A stretch of 64,000 nt of DNA from Phylloscopus collybita (Eukaryota; Chordata; Aves; Passeriformes; Phylloscopidae). Positions 25,841-35,744 of this stretch are shown one piece after another. The stretch is taken from positions 4,867,501 through 4,931,500 of the forward strand of contig JAJNNQ010000008.1 in NCBI GenBank assembly GCA_027886175.1, written 5' to 3'. How positions within the stretch are numbered: the first letter of the stretch is position 1; every line of letters starts with the position of its first letter. The translations under genes and the position numbers were made by a program. The notes below the pieces were generated by a model, which worked only from the letters and a program-made list of their open reading frames with translations, searched no databases and was not told the DNA's origin.

Positions 25841-28800
25841 GTGTCTGGGTTTTTGTGAGTGGGTTTGTACCCATCAAGTGTGTCGTGTGGTTTTCACTCT
25901 AAGAAGCAGTCTGACTACTTACAGCTTTGCCAAAGCTCAGCTATTTAGGCTAAAGCCTTTCCATGCCAGGCATTTCCCTCAAGCTCTTTTCCACCCCCTG
26001 CTTTTTTTTCATCATCTCTGCCTTTTTGTTTTAAAATGCAGCCAAAAATCTCAGCTGTTTCTGAGAACAAGGTTAGGGAATGATACTGCTGCATTATGGC
26101 TGAACAGGAGAACTACAGTGGGGACTATATTTGGAAACCTTGAGTGCTCTGATCTGAAATCTCAGAGAGGGGCTGTGACTTGAAGATGAACCAGTCAGGT
26201 GCTAACCCCCACCAAATGACAGCTCCCCATGGTGGACATAGGTTGGTTGGCCTGGAAATCTCAGTACCTACTGAGATGTTCCTTGTGAGAGGTTCAGGAG
26301 TTACTCTTCTTGTCCTGAAAGGACTTTTGTTCCACAGCACAAACTCATTTGGACATGGAACTTGTAATAAAGCAAGGTGGGAGTGGAGCTCACTACACCT
26401 GTGTGCGTTTTTCCCCTCTTTTCTGTTCTCTTACACCACAAACTGTTGAGTCTGCAGGACAAACTCAAGTAAATTTGAGTGTGGGAGGGAAAGCAGGCTT
26501 CAGAATTTCCTTCAAAAGCCTTTAGCTTATGTGGTGTGAGTGAAAGGGGAGAATGGAGATGCGACTCCTGAGGAAGCCAGAGTACCTTTGCTGTAGTGCT
26601 CTTCAGATCAGACTGAGTCTGTGGAGAACATTGTCATTTGTTAACATCCCTGTGACAAGATCCAACTTTGTAGTTAAGATGTATTTTTCCTCCTTCAGCT
26701 TTCCAGGGTGGTTTTGTTTGGGTTTTGTTTTTTTTTTTTTTTTTTTTCCTTCTCCCAAACAGTTAAGACTGTTTAAAATCCAGGATCTCTGATGAAACCA
26801 GATCTGCCTTTGATACACATTAATCATGGCTGGATTATGGGGTTGGAGTAGCCACTGGAATTTCTTTCTGGTGAAACTGGAAGTGACCTTTGTTTCTTCT
26901 TGTTCTCTGGGTCAGTCTCAAGCTTAACTGGACATCTACAAAGGCTGCAGCTGCTAACAGAGACCACAAAGGTGACTGAGGGGTGAAGAGCAACGTCTGC
27001 CACTCTTGTGCCTTGCTTCTTTTGCTGCTGTTGTAGTGTTGGCTTGTGGATGTCTTGCTGATCTCCTTCCTCTTGGTAAGCATATGTCTGGGCAGAGGGG
27101 GAAAGGCACAAAACTGCAGCAAATTACAACACTAAGCACTTGAAAAGAGGGAAAATCCCACATCTAATATGAAAATCCTGTGGGAGAGTGTGCTCAGAAA
27201 TCTATCTTGGGACATAAGGAGGGCAGAGGGGCTGCTGTAAATAAACCCTTCAGCCTGGAACGTGCTACCAAATCTGCATGGGGAAATTCTGGTGCCCTTA
27301 TGAAGTCAAGGCAAAGCCTATGAGGCTTCATAGGCTTCGTTCTGACCCGGGGCGCGCCTGTTTGGATCAAGGTGGAGGACTGGGGCAGTCCTAATTCCTA
27401 GTCAGTAAAAACAAATAGCTCTAGCAACAGAGGAGAAGCATGAAAACAAAGTTACTATCAACACCCTGCCTTTTTGAAATCCCTTCCAAATTCTCCAAGG
27501 ATAAGATCAATGCGAACAAAAACAATAATAGCTCTGTGTGAAATGAAGGTGAAAAGGCAGCTCCCTCAGCAGCACACACCCAAGAAATGGGCTCTGCTTT
27601 GCTTTCTGGGAGCTGACATGAGGCTGGCACAATTCAGTAGCACCCCAAAGCATCAGCCAGGTATTTTTTTTTAACTTTACGAGCTCGGTAATGAAAGCAG
27701 CGGTCGGCACCCCCTGTGCCAGAGCACTCCAAACCTGCCCGCGATGGAATGTGCTGATAAAGAGGAATATTTCCTTGTGGACTTTGTTTGAGACATAAAT
27801 TTAAATATTGCTAATTTCCAGTATCAGCCTCAGCAAGAGACTTCACCCCGTGGTGATCCATCTGTAAATGGTGGCAGCTCCTTCTAGCCTTGAATGTTTA
27901 ATTAGACAACACGTTTCACAACTTGTCTCCCTGTCTCTCAGTTCTCCTAAGTGGATCACTTTTTTTTTCCTCTGAAAGCACAATAAAACAGCCAACAATC
28001 CATTTGTTACCATGAGAGGTGGCAGCCTCGTGTGTTAGATGTATAGAAATATAAGGTTTTGATGTGGTGACTGTGTAGCACACTAGCAGAACTCAGCTCA
28101 GTTCTGAAATGTTCACCTTGAGAATGAAATTAATCCTTTAGTAAGAATGATATTTTTAGAATAATCTGATGGTTTAAAAGTCAACATTTTGCTGCCTTCT
28201 ATGAGGAAAATTTAAAGTTGGGCATGTGGATAAATATCAGTGACCAAGATGACTGAATGGCAGGAGACTAACTTACAGTATCTTCAGGAAAACTCCTTAG
28301 AAAGAGAAGGAAAAAAATCTTCACAAACACAATCTTTTTCCACCACTGGATCTCTGAGAGGAAAGAATTATGTCTCAAAGCTTACAATAATCTCTTTAGA
28401 ATCTGAAAAGACACTTGGACTTTATCTGTACCAAGACTGAATCACCTCTAGCTGTTTTACTAAGTATAATCAAAAGTATAACAGACTGTAGGACAGCTTG
28501 CTCAGTAATAAACATTCACATGTGAAAGAAGAACAGAGCTTTGAGTCACTGTTTAGCTTTCTTCCCCATGATCTCAAATTAAACCCATGAACAGCTATCC
28601 CTACAAGGGCTTTGCTTCCATGCTTTGAATCCTAACATACCCTGTGCTACTCAGGCAGGAGCAGACACTGGTGCAGGAAACAAGCTCCTCTCTCACGTCA
28701 GCCACCAATTTAGTTTGTGTCAACCAGTGTCTTACAGCCCTGTGTATGCTAACAGGAGGGGGAAAAACCCAAAACAAAACCAAAGCCCAAGACCCCCTGA

Positions 28801-29239
28801 AGACTGGAAAAAAAATAGAATTCATCCAGAGTGATGATGTTGCATTTAGTTTATCAGATTGATTCAAGGGGTGGAGGCTACTAGGGCATGTGTGTATTTT
28901 GACTACCTTTTATACAGGGTCTCTGCTTGTGACCATTGTCACTCTGATTCTTTCATTTGGAAGGAAATTTCAAAATGAAAAATATCCTGGATGGGCAGGT
29001 TCACACCCACTCTGAGCTGCCTCAATAGTACAGCTGGCTTGTGCTAGGCCTGAGGAACTGAAACTGTCTGCTTTGTCCATTCTCATGCCCAGAAGCCCTT
29101 GAGATATGAAAATGTGGAGGTACTTTCAGAACAGCTCCAGGATTACACACCTTGAGTGGCCCTTTTATGTCTGATTGTGCTTAATGTTTTAAAAATTTAT
29201 AAAAGGCTCTCTCTTTTCACTCCCCCAAATCATGCATAT
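25841..29239. other. Intergenic, no recognised gene
   Basis: AT-rich DNA with a 20-T tract at 26728-26747. The stretch 27750-27930 (gataaagaggaatatttcc, ttaaatattgctaatttcc, gtttaattagac) is enhancer-like in texture but unproven. No exon was recognised. Confidence 0.5.
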
Positions 29240-29800
29240 GCTTCTAAAGAAGGTGAAGGGATGTGATTCTGTCCCTTTACTCTTCTTTGCTGAGACCCCA
29301 TCTGGAACACTACACTCATCTCAAGGGGTCCCAGAACAGGAAGGACATCAACCTGTTGGGGTTGGTTCAGAGAAGATGATCAGAGGCTGCAGCACCTATG
29401 AAGAGAAGCTGAGAGCTAGGAGTGTTCAGCCTGAAGAAGAAAAGGCTCCAGGGAAACCTTATTGCAGCTTTTCCGTACTTAAAGGGAGCTTATAAGAAAG
29501 GTGGAGACAAATGTTTTAGCAGGGCCTGTTGGAATAGGACAAGAGGTGATGGTTTTAAACAAAGAGAAGGTCAATTTAGATTAGATACAAGGAAGAAATT
29601 TTTTTCAGTGAAGGTTGCAAGGCATTGGCACAGGTTGCCCAGATAGGTGGTGGGTGCCAAATTCACAGAAACATTCAAAGTCAGGCTTGCCAGGACTCTG
29701 AGCAATCTGGTCTTGTTGAAATGTCCCTGCTTGTTACAGGGGGATTAGACTAGATAGCCTTTAGAGGTCCCTTCCAACCCAAACTATTCTAGGATTTTAA
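29240..29800 (+). mobile_element. CR1 LINE, 3' part, + strand (about 560 bp)
   Basis: The best-preserved CR1 copy in the window. It follows the CR1 3' end in order: gagaccccatctggaacact, agaagatgatcagaggctgc, gcctgaagaagaaaaggctc, tacttaaagggagcttataa, agcagggcctgttggaatag, the ggaagaaattttttt block, caggttgcccagataggtgg, and the terminal cccttccaacccaaactatt. It is 5'-truncated, as is usual for CR1. It has no intact ORF and ends without a long simple repeat. Confidence 0.93.
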
Positions 29801-30551
29801 GTTTTTAATGGATTATAAAATGCAATGTAAGGAGACAGTGTGGCTGATGGCAGCACAGTAGATAGCACAGAAAATGCTATGTCTGAGCACCATACAATTG
29901 AGTGCCATTAGCACTGTCTGTATACTGATAAGAGCATCTTCAGAGCTATTTTCACAAAGGCAGTTTTTAAACACTTCCTTTTATGTATTTAGGCTTGTGT
30001 GAGTCACATTTTGTGCTCAGTTAAACTTTCTCCTCATTGCTCAACATCTGGGATAATGACAGTGCTTGGCTCTTTACATAGATATCTCAAAATCTTCATC
30101 TGGAGATCTCGAGTCACTTGATAGGTGGGCGAATAAAGGCATCAGAGGTGAAGCCATATGCCCCAAATCATCACTTAGAAGGCCAAAGGCAAAGCTGAAA
30201 GAGGCACCCAGTCCTGGCATCTGCTTGCCAGACCAGGGAGACTCTGAGTTCAGATAAAATTTCTTTTAACAGTTTGTGCTGTGATTGGTAAAATGAGGGA
30301 AAAAAGGGGTTTAAAATAAAATCTGCATACTTTTATTGCCAAAACATGTATAGATAGCACAGAATCATAGAAATGTATACCTACTGCAATTGTCATCACT
30401 GTCCCAAATAACCAGTATGAAAATCAAGTATCCTTTTGGGATAATCTGCTTTAATTCTCTAACAATTTTGTAACTCAGGCTCTATTGCATCATTTGGAGG
30501 AATAATTTGTTTTGATGTTCTCAAGTTTCATTGCATATTGTTTTTACTAGG

Positions 30552-30572
30552 AAACAAACAAACAAACAAACA
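30552..30572. repeat. AAAC tetranucleotide microsatellite (5 units)
   Basis: A short AAAC run in the upstream intergenic region, followed by imperfect CCAA/ACCA copies. Confidence 0.85.
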
Positions 30573-31879
30573 CCCCAACAAACCAACCCAACTGTATTCC
30601 CCTGGTTAATGGAAAGAATTTAAACGGATTTTCAATTCATTAAGATATTGTATATCAAGGCCATTGATCAGAGGCTACACCAGACTTCTGAACCTGATAT
30701 CACACTGCACTTTCATATTTGCACATTTGTGACCTTGTTATGATTAAAAAGTGGCTATCAGGTGTCAGAAGGGTGCATTCAGGTGGATGTCCCAGGCTGT
30801 ACAGGCCATGATTTTGGTGGAGAAGCTGCACATAGCCTTTATTGAAACAAAGTCTATTCCTGTGTGAAGCACACAGTTAAACTGCCAGCACTTACAACCA
30901 GAGACAGCCCAGTGTGTCCAAACCACACAGCCAGGAAAGGATGGCTGTATCTACTGACTTTTCATCTAGGCCTGCCCATGAAGACTTAGGTATTTTGTTG
31001 CACTGTGGTAGTAACCCAGGCTGAAGCAGAGATGTGGATACAGCTTCTCCAGTGTGAGAGTGATTCTGACTGGGATGCTCACAGTGGAGGCTGGGAACTC
31101 GGGCTTCCACAGCCCCAGTGAGGGAAGGGTCTCTCCTGTTTTCCTGGCTGAGTACCCCAAATGCTTTGAGTTCTTTCAAGTAGCACCTGTAGGCATCTTC
31201 TTTTAGGAAAAAGGCTCCAGCTTTGGAATCTGGAATAAAGAGATGCATCTGTCTTGTAGCCTGGTTTAGAGAGAAGAGACATGAGGCGCTGTTTCCTCCC
31301 TCATACCTGCCGTGCTTGGTGTTTTTTAAGTGGTAGGCAACTTCCCACTCATAATGCAAAACTGGATTGTTTTTTTTTTTAACTGTTGTGGTATGGGTCT
31401 TATCTCTGTGTGCTAGGTAAGATGTTTAGCTATCAACTTTGAACTTGGCCAGGTCCTGAAAGCTGCACATAGTTGCCTCTGGGGTCTCTACATCCATCTC
31501 CGTATAACGTGCTTCCACAGACATGAACTGATTCTCATAGCTCATGGTCCTTTCCATTGCCCATATCCTTCATTTGGGTTATTTTGGATGATTATCTGAT
31601 TTACCCTCAGATAAGATAGATCTTTATGCTGACGTATGCAGGCTAAACATGAAAGGCTGCTCTGGGGGTGAGCTACAGTATTTTAGGATGACTTCTGCAT
31701 GTGACTGTGGGTCCAGGAACTGATCAGTAATACCCCCCCCACTGGTGGGGTGACTCCCATGAAGATATTCTGGCTGGGAGCATCAGTTGTAGTAGCAGGG
31801 AAATGAAAACTAGTCTGGGCGAAAGAAGTCAATTAATTCGCTCGATTTCTCCCCCTTCTCCCCCCACCCCTTGTTTTGT

Positions 31880-32090
31880 CGTACCCATAAGCACAGACCT
31901 TGAGTAAGTGGATTGCATTTCACACCTAATGTGCATAATTATATCTTGCAAACAGTTTATTAATGGATCTATAATCACAGAGTAGCTTGTACATACATAA
32001 TGCTGGTGTTTGATTATACTGCAGCTGCCATAGATCAATGGATACACAGGAGTCTGGCTTATTAGTGTCTCACACGTGTGAAGTCTAGAG
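31880..32090. promoter_or_regulatory. AT-rich candidate regulatory element
   Basis: Contains cacctaatgtgcataattat, tttattaatggatctataat and a GATTATACTGC core within about 210 bp, about 3.5 kb upstream of the CBFB start. The motif texture is typical of developmental enhancers. It is a candidate only. Confidence 0.25.
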
Positions 32091-34339
32091 AACAATATAA
32101 CACCAGTGCCATGCAGTTGTTCATCAAATGCTGCTACCTAGGGGAAACCAGAGGTTTTAAAGACGTGGTAAAGAAGGGTTTTAGAAAGAACAGTACGTGA
32201 CAGCACTTGGAACTTTGAGAAAGCTCCCTTTCTCAAAAACATTCCATCTGTAAATCCTTCAGCGGTGTTCCGTCTCAATTATCAATGCACTGTAAACACA
32301 TTAGTCTTCTTTTGGAAAGGGATCTGTTCTGAGCATTCACTCGGAAAGCAGCATGCCTACAAGCTTGACCATTTCTGTTTTCTGAAGGTGACTCACCCGG
32401 AGGACTGATGAACAGCCTCAGTTCTTGTGAATCAACAAACCAGGGATTTGCAGACTGAGCTAAGCCTACTGCAATCTGAGCAGCCTGAACCTCGGTGAAA
32501 TGGTTTGCGGAGATATCCCCGAGATGCCTTTGGGAAGCAGTTGCATTTGGTTATGCACAAGGAAAAAGGTTCTAGCTTGTTTTGGTGTGTTGTGCTAAAA
32601 GAAAAAAAAAAAAAAAAAAAAGAAAGAAAAAAAAGAAAGTTTGGTGAGCTGCAGAATTCCCATGAGGTTGTATCCCATCTCTCACACCATAACCTCAGTT
32701 TTGCCTCTCATGTCCCCCAGCTACCACCTGCGAAGCAGCCTCTGATCTATGTTGACTGTCTGGCTGGTGGCCAGTGACTCTGGCCAAACAGGGTAAATAA
32801 CTGCAAATTATGCTCTAGCCTTTCTTGCAGCAAAGACATTATTAGTTGGTGTGCCTCTCCTCCATCTAGTTAGGAACAAAAAAAAAAAAAAGAACTTCGC
32901 TGTCTTTAAGACCCTAATTGTCTTGTTAAATGTTGGGGGCTGAGAGAGGTAGAGAAAGGAAGAGCTGGTGCAATTTTATAGCTTTTCTTGATGACAAAAC
33001 ATGTCTAAAATAATTGTTTTCTTCATATGAATATGAAATAATTGGTTCCCTTTGCTAAGAAGGTATTCATTATTCAGAGCAAAAGCTCTTAGCTAGCTTA
33101 GGGTTGAGAAACTGGATAAATTCAGAATAACAATGTGATCTTGTGCCACTATGCTCTATCTCACCCCTTCCTGCTATTCTGTTTCTGCATCAGCTGAAGC
33201 AACAAGCATGGGCACTGTCCGATCTCTTACAGACTTTCTGATAATATTGACTCACTTTATTTAAAATAAAAACTTTGCAAAGATGAAAACTGCAGGATGA
33301 CAAATGTTAAACAAAGAGCTGTACGGGGAAAAGCAGTCAAACTTGATACTGTTTCCAAAGTCTTGAAAAATATATGCCAAGGTCAAAACACAAAACTTGC
33401 TAGGTGATTACACCTCCTGTTTCTTATTTTAGGGCTTTACAACCACTCATCTTGTTTTTGACCTTGGTAATTTTTTTTTGCAAACTGTTGTTTGGAAGAA
33501 GGCACAGTCAGTTTCGGGGCTGAGGAGGTAGAACTGGGTGAGGTAGTAGCAAGCAGTGAAAGATTATTGGAGGTCAAGAGAGCAGATTTCTACCTTATGA
33601 ACTTGGCAGCTCTCCTGCAGGCCCACGCTCCTGGTATTGATCTTGCTGTAAGATGAATAGTGATATGGATTTTTTTTTTTTTAAATGTCTTATTTTGGGA
33701 CCTTTTAAATGTGGCTGACATTCACGAAAATTTCACTTAAGGGTTGATATTAATCTAAATGAATCAAGACAATACACAATATTTTATGTTTTCAAGCTCA
33801 GTGTATTTTCTTTCCAGGTTGAAAAAAACCCTTTTAAAACAGTTCTTTTAAAGCTTTTAACTTCTGAATTTACCTATATGTCTGCAATACAGTAACATAC
33901 CAAAAATCAGAAGACATAGCTTAAACATTTATCTTCAGTTTTCCTTTTGATGAGAAATGTATTAAGTTTTTCATAGCATATTTTCTACATTTAGAAAAAA
34001 AATCAAAAGTTTTTTTCTGTGAAGTCTGTATACAATTAGTTAAGGGTTACAGTTACTTCACTAATTTTTTTTATGATTTTGCTCATACTTGATTCAAATT
34101 ATGTCTTCTGGCTAACCTTAGCATTGCTGGCTTTGATTTGCATGACTGTGTGTAAAGTTAAGACTGTAATACTGAGAGATTAGAAAACCTCATTTCTTTA
34201 TCAAAAGATCTAATATGCTCTAATATTTTAATGTTGGCAATAGGTATCGTAATATGTTTTTTGGCTCATGGTGCCATCCTTATGATGGTCCAGAGCTGCT
34301 AAAAAGCTGGGGGAGTAGTTGTAGGAAAAAAAAAAAATC

Positions 34340-34690
34340 CCAGAATATTGAGTTGGAAGGGACCCACAAGGAACATGGAATTCAACTCTTACAACTGCAC
34401 AGGACATCCCCTAGAGACACACTGTGTGCCTGAGACCATTGTCCAAATGCTTCTTGAACTCTCTCACTGCTGGTGCTGTGATCACTTTCTCAGGCAACCT
34501 GTTCCAGTGCCCAGTCACCCTCTGGGTGAAGAACCTTTTTCTGATATTCAACTTATACCTCCCCTGAAACAACTTCAGGCCATTTGCTTGGGTCCTGTCA
34601 TTAACTGCCAGAGACAACAGATAGGTGCTTGCCCCTCCACTTCTCTTCATGAGGAAGTTGTAGACTGCAATGAAGAAGCAGTCAAGCTTC
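34340..34690 (-). mobile_element. CR1 LINE, 3' part, - strand, next to the CpG island
   Basis: The + strand begins cccagaatattgagttggaa, ggaccc, and continues with ttgtccaaatgcttcttgaa, aggcaacctgttccagtgcc, gtgaagaacctttttctgat, gccatttgcttgggtcctgt and aggaagttgtagactgcaat. This is the reverse complement of a CR1 3' region, in the correct order. It is 5'-truncated at about 34690, roughly 60 bp from the start of the CBFB CpG island. Confidence 0.92.
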
Positions 34691-35206
34691 TTCAAGCAGC
34701 GGTGCAGCGATGTGCTGGGGTTTGGTTTTGCTCTAGACTGACACCGCGACTTCACAGTCACTGAGCCACATCCTGAGGTGGTGATGGGTGCTCCGGTTCC
34801 CCTCGGGAACAGGCCCCCGCCTCGGTCGGTGCGGCTGGGCAGGCGGAGGGACTGACTGGGGCGGCAGCCAGGCAGCGGGCTGGCTCCTGTCAGCGGCGGC
34901 ACTCCCGGACCACCCTTGGGCTCCTCCAGCCTTCAGCTGGCAGGGGTGAGGGAGCCAGACAAGGAGTGCGAGGCCAGCGCTGTCCCTTCCTAGCTGCCCC
35001 ATCCTCACCGCCACCCTCGAGGCGGGGGCACACGGCGCGGCCGCCGCCCGCTCCCCGCCCCAACGGGCCGGCGGAGCAGGTGCGGGCTCTCTGCTCTGAG
35101 GGGAGCGCTCCCCATCGCCACCGGGGCGCGGGGGGCGGCCGCTCCCCGCCCGCCGCAGTGCTGGGGCTGCTCCCCTCGCAGCGGGGAGGCGGAAAGCACC
35201 GAGCCG

Positions 35207-35249
35207 CGGTGACGGGGGAGCGGTGACGAAGGAGCGGTGACGGGGGGAG
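35207..35249 (+). repeat. Three tandem 14-15 bp units CGGTGACGGGGGAG carrying TGACG
   Basis: Units at 35207-35220, 35221-35234 and 35235-35249 differ by only one or two changes. Each carries TGACG, a CREB/ATF half-site. The array is within the CpG island, upstream of the likely start site, so it may act as a multi-copy ATF/CREB element. It could also be a simple GC-rich duplication without a role. Confidence 0.75.
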
Positions 35250-35309
35250 CGAGCGGAGCGGTCCCGCTGCGGGCGAGACAGCCCCGGCCGAGGGACGCGG
35301 AGGGGGCTC

Positions 35310-35316
35310 TGAGTCA
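35310..35316. promoter_or_regulatory. AP-1 site TGAGTCA
   Basis: A perfect AP-1/TRE heptamer in the promoter, between the TGACG array and the NRF1 palindrome. Heptamers occur by chance, so function is only suggested by position. Confidence 0.4.
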
Positions 35317-35343
35317 CCCCTCGCCCGCTTCCCGCCCGGCGGG

Positions 35344-35353
35344 GCGCATGCGC
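35344..35353. promoter_or_regulatory. NRF1-type palindrome GCGCATGCGC
   Basis: A perfect copy of the NRF1 consensus, which is common in housekeeping CpG-island promoters close to the start site. It lies 314 bp upstream of the CBFB start codon. The motif is certain; occupancy is inferred. Confidence 0.7.
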
Positions 35354-35375
35354 GGCGGCGGCGGCGGAGTTGTGA

Positions 35376-35465
35376 ATGGCGCGGCTGTTCGGGCCGAGTT
35401 TACGAGCCGGGAGGAAGTCGGAGGGGAGGGAGCGGGCTGGGGGCGGGAGCGGGCGGCGGCGGTAG
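35376..35465 (+). other. Possible upstream ORF in CBFB 5' leader (29 codons)
   Basis: An ATG in the context gtgaATGg opens a 29-codon frame (MARLFGPSLRAG...) that stops at TAG 35463, 201 bp before the CBFB start. It counts as a uORF only if transcription begins upstream of 35376, which is unproven. The peptide matches nothing I know. The first bases, ATGGCG, also resemble a YY1 core. Confidence 0.3.
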
Positions 35466-35604
35466 CGGCAGCATCGAGCTCCGGCGGCGGCTGCGGCTGC
35501 TCTGCGTGCGCCGCGGGAGGAGGAGGGACGGGAGGAGGGAAGGGGGGGCGCCGCCGGCTGGGGGCTAACAAAGGGCGAGGCGAGCGCTGGGGCTGGGACA
35601 GCGC

Positions 35605-35640
35605 GGGGCGGGCGGGAGGGAGGGAGGGAAGGAAGGAGGG
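35605..35640 (+). promoter_or_regulatory. Dense G-quadruplex motif in the CBFB 5' leader
   Basis: On the sense strand six G-runs of three or four (GGGG C GGG C GGG A GGG A GGG A GGG) are separated by single bases, followed by GG runs and a final GGG. The motif ends 26 bp before the ATG, so both DNA and mRNA could fold as a quadruplex. Effects on transcription or translation are inferred. Confidence 0.6.
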
Positions 35641-35666
35641 CAGCCGGCGGCGGCGGCCCCACCACC

Positions 35667-35744
35667 ATGCCGCGGGTTGTCCCCGACCAGCGGAGCAAGT
35701 TCGAGAACGAGGAGTTCTTCAGGAAGCTGAGCCGCGAGTGCGAG
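35667..35744 (+). CDS. CBFB: CBFB exon 1 coding part (residues 1-26)
   Basis: This segment encodes MPRVVPDQRSKFENEEFF followed by RKLSRECE. The ATG lies in the context ccaccATGc, with A at -3. The segment ends at a complete codon before a GTGAGG donor at 35745. It sits inside the CpG island. It includes Arg3, which is part of the reported Runt-contact surface. The frame stays open into intron 1 for 92 codons if unspliced, but the match to CBFB ends exactly at the donor. Confidence 0.97.

Larger units (their letters stand above)
29801..34339. other. Intergenic, no recognised gene
   Basis: AT-rich DNA with an AAAC microsatellite at about 30552-30572, A-rich tracts at 32602-32639 and 32878-32892, and a C8 run with a short CCCCAC/GTGGGG inverted repeat at about 31733-31750. 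The block 31880-32090 is listed as a candidate element. No exon or RNA gene was recognised. Confidence 0.5.

Noticed and set aside
25737..26183. 148-codon + strand frame with a hydrophobic start
   Set aside because: It overlaps an antisense CR1 remnant, and the leucine-rich start comes from that sequence.
29232..29495. 87-codon + strand frame
   Set aside because: It lies entirely inside the CR1 3' region, which is non-coding in intact elements.
30355..30380. Short cagaatcatagaaatg resembling a CR1 antisense start
   Set aside because: Only about 16 bases match and the following sequence does not continue as CR1.
34411..34902. 163-codon - strand frame containing a protein-like LKLFQGRYKLNIRKRFFTQR stretch
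   Set aside because: It is read from the CR1 3' region, where such frames are common; it is not a host gene.
34733..35698. 321-codon open frame on the - strand across the CBFB CpG island
   Set aside because: It is Pro/Arg/Ala-rich, as expected from GC-rich DNA read without stops, overlaps CBFB exon 1 in antisense, and resembles no family.
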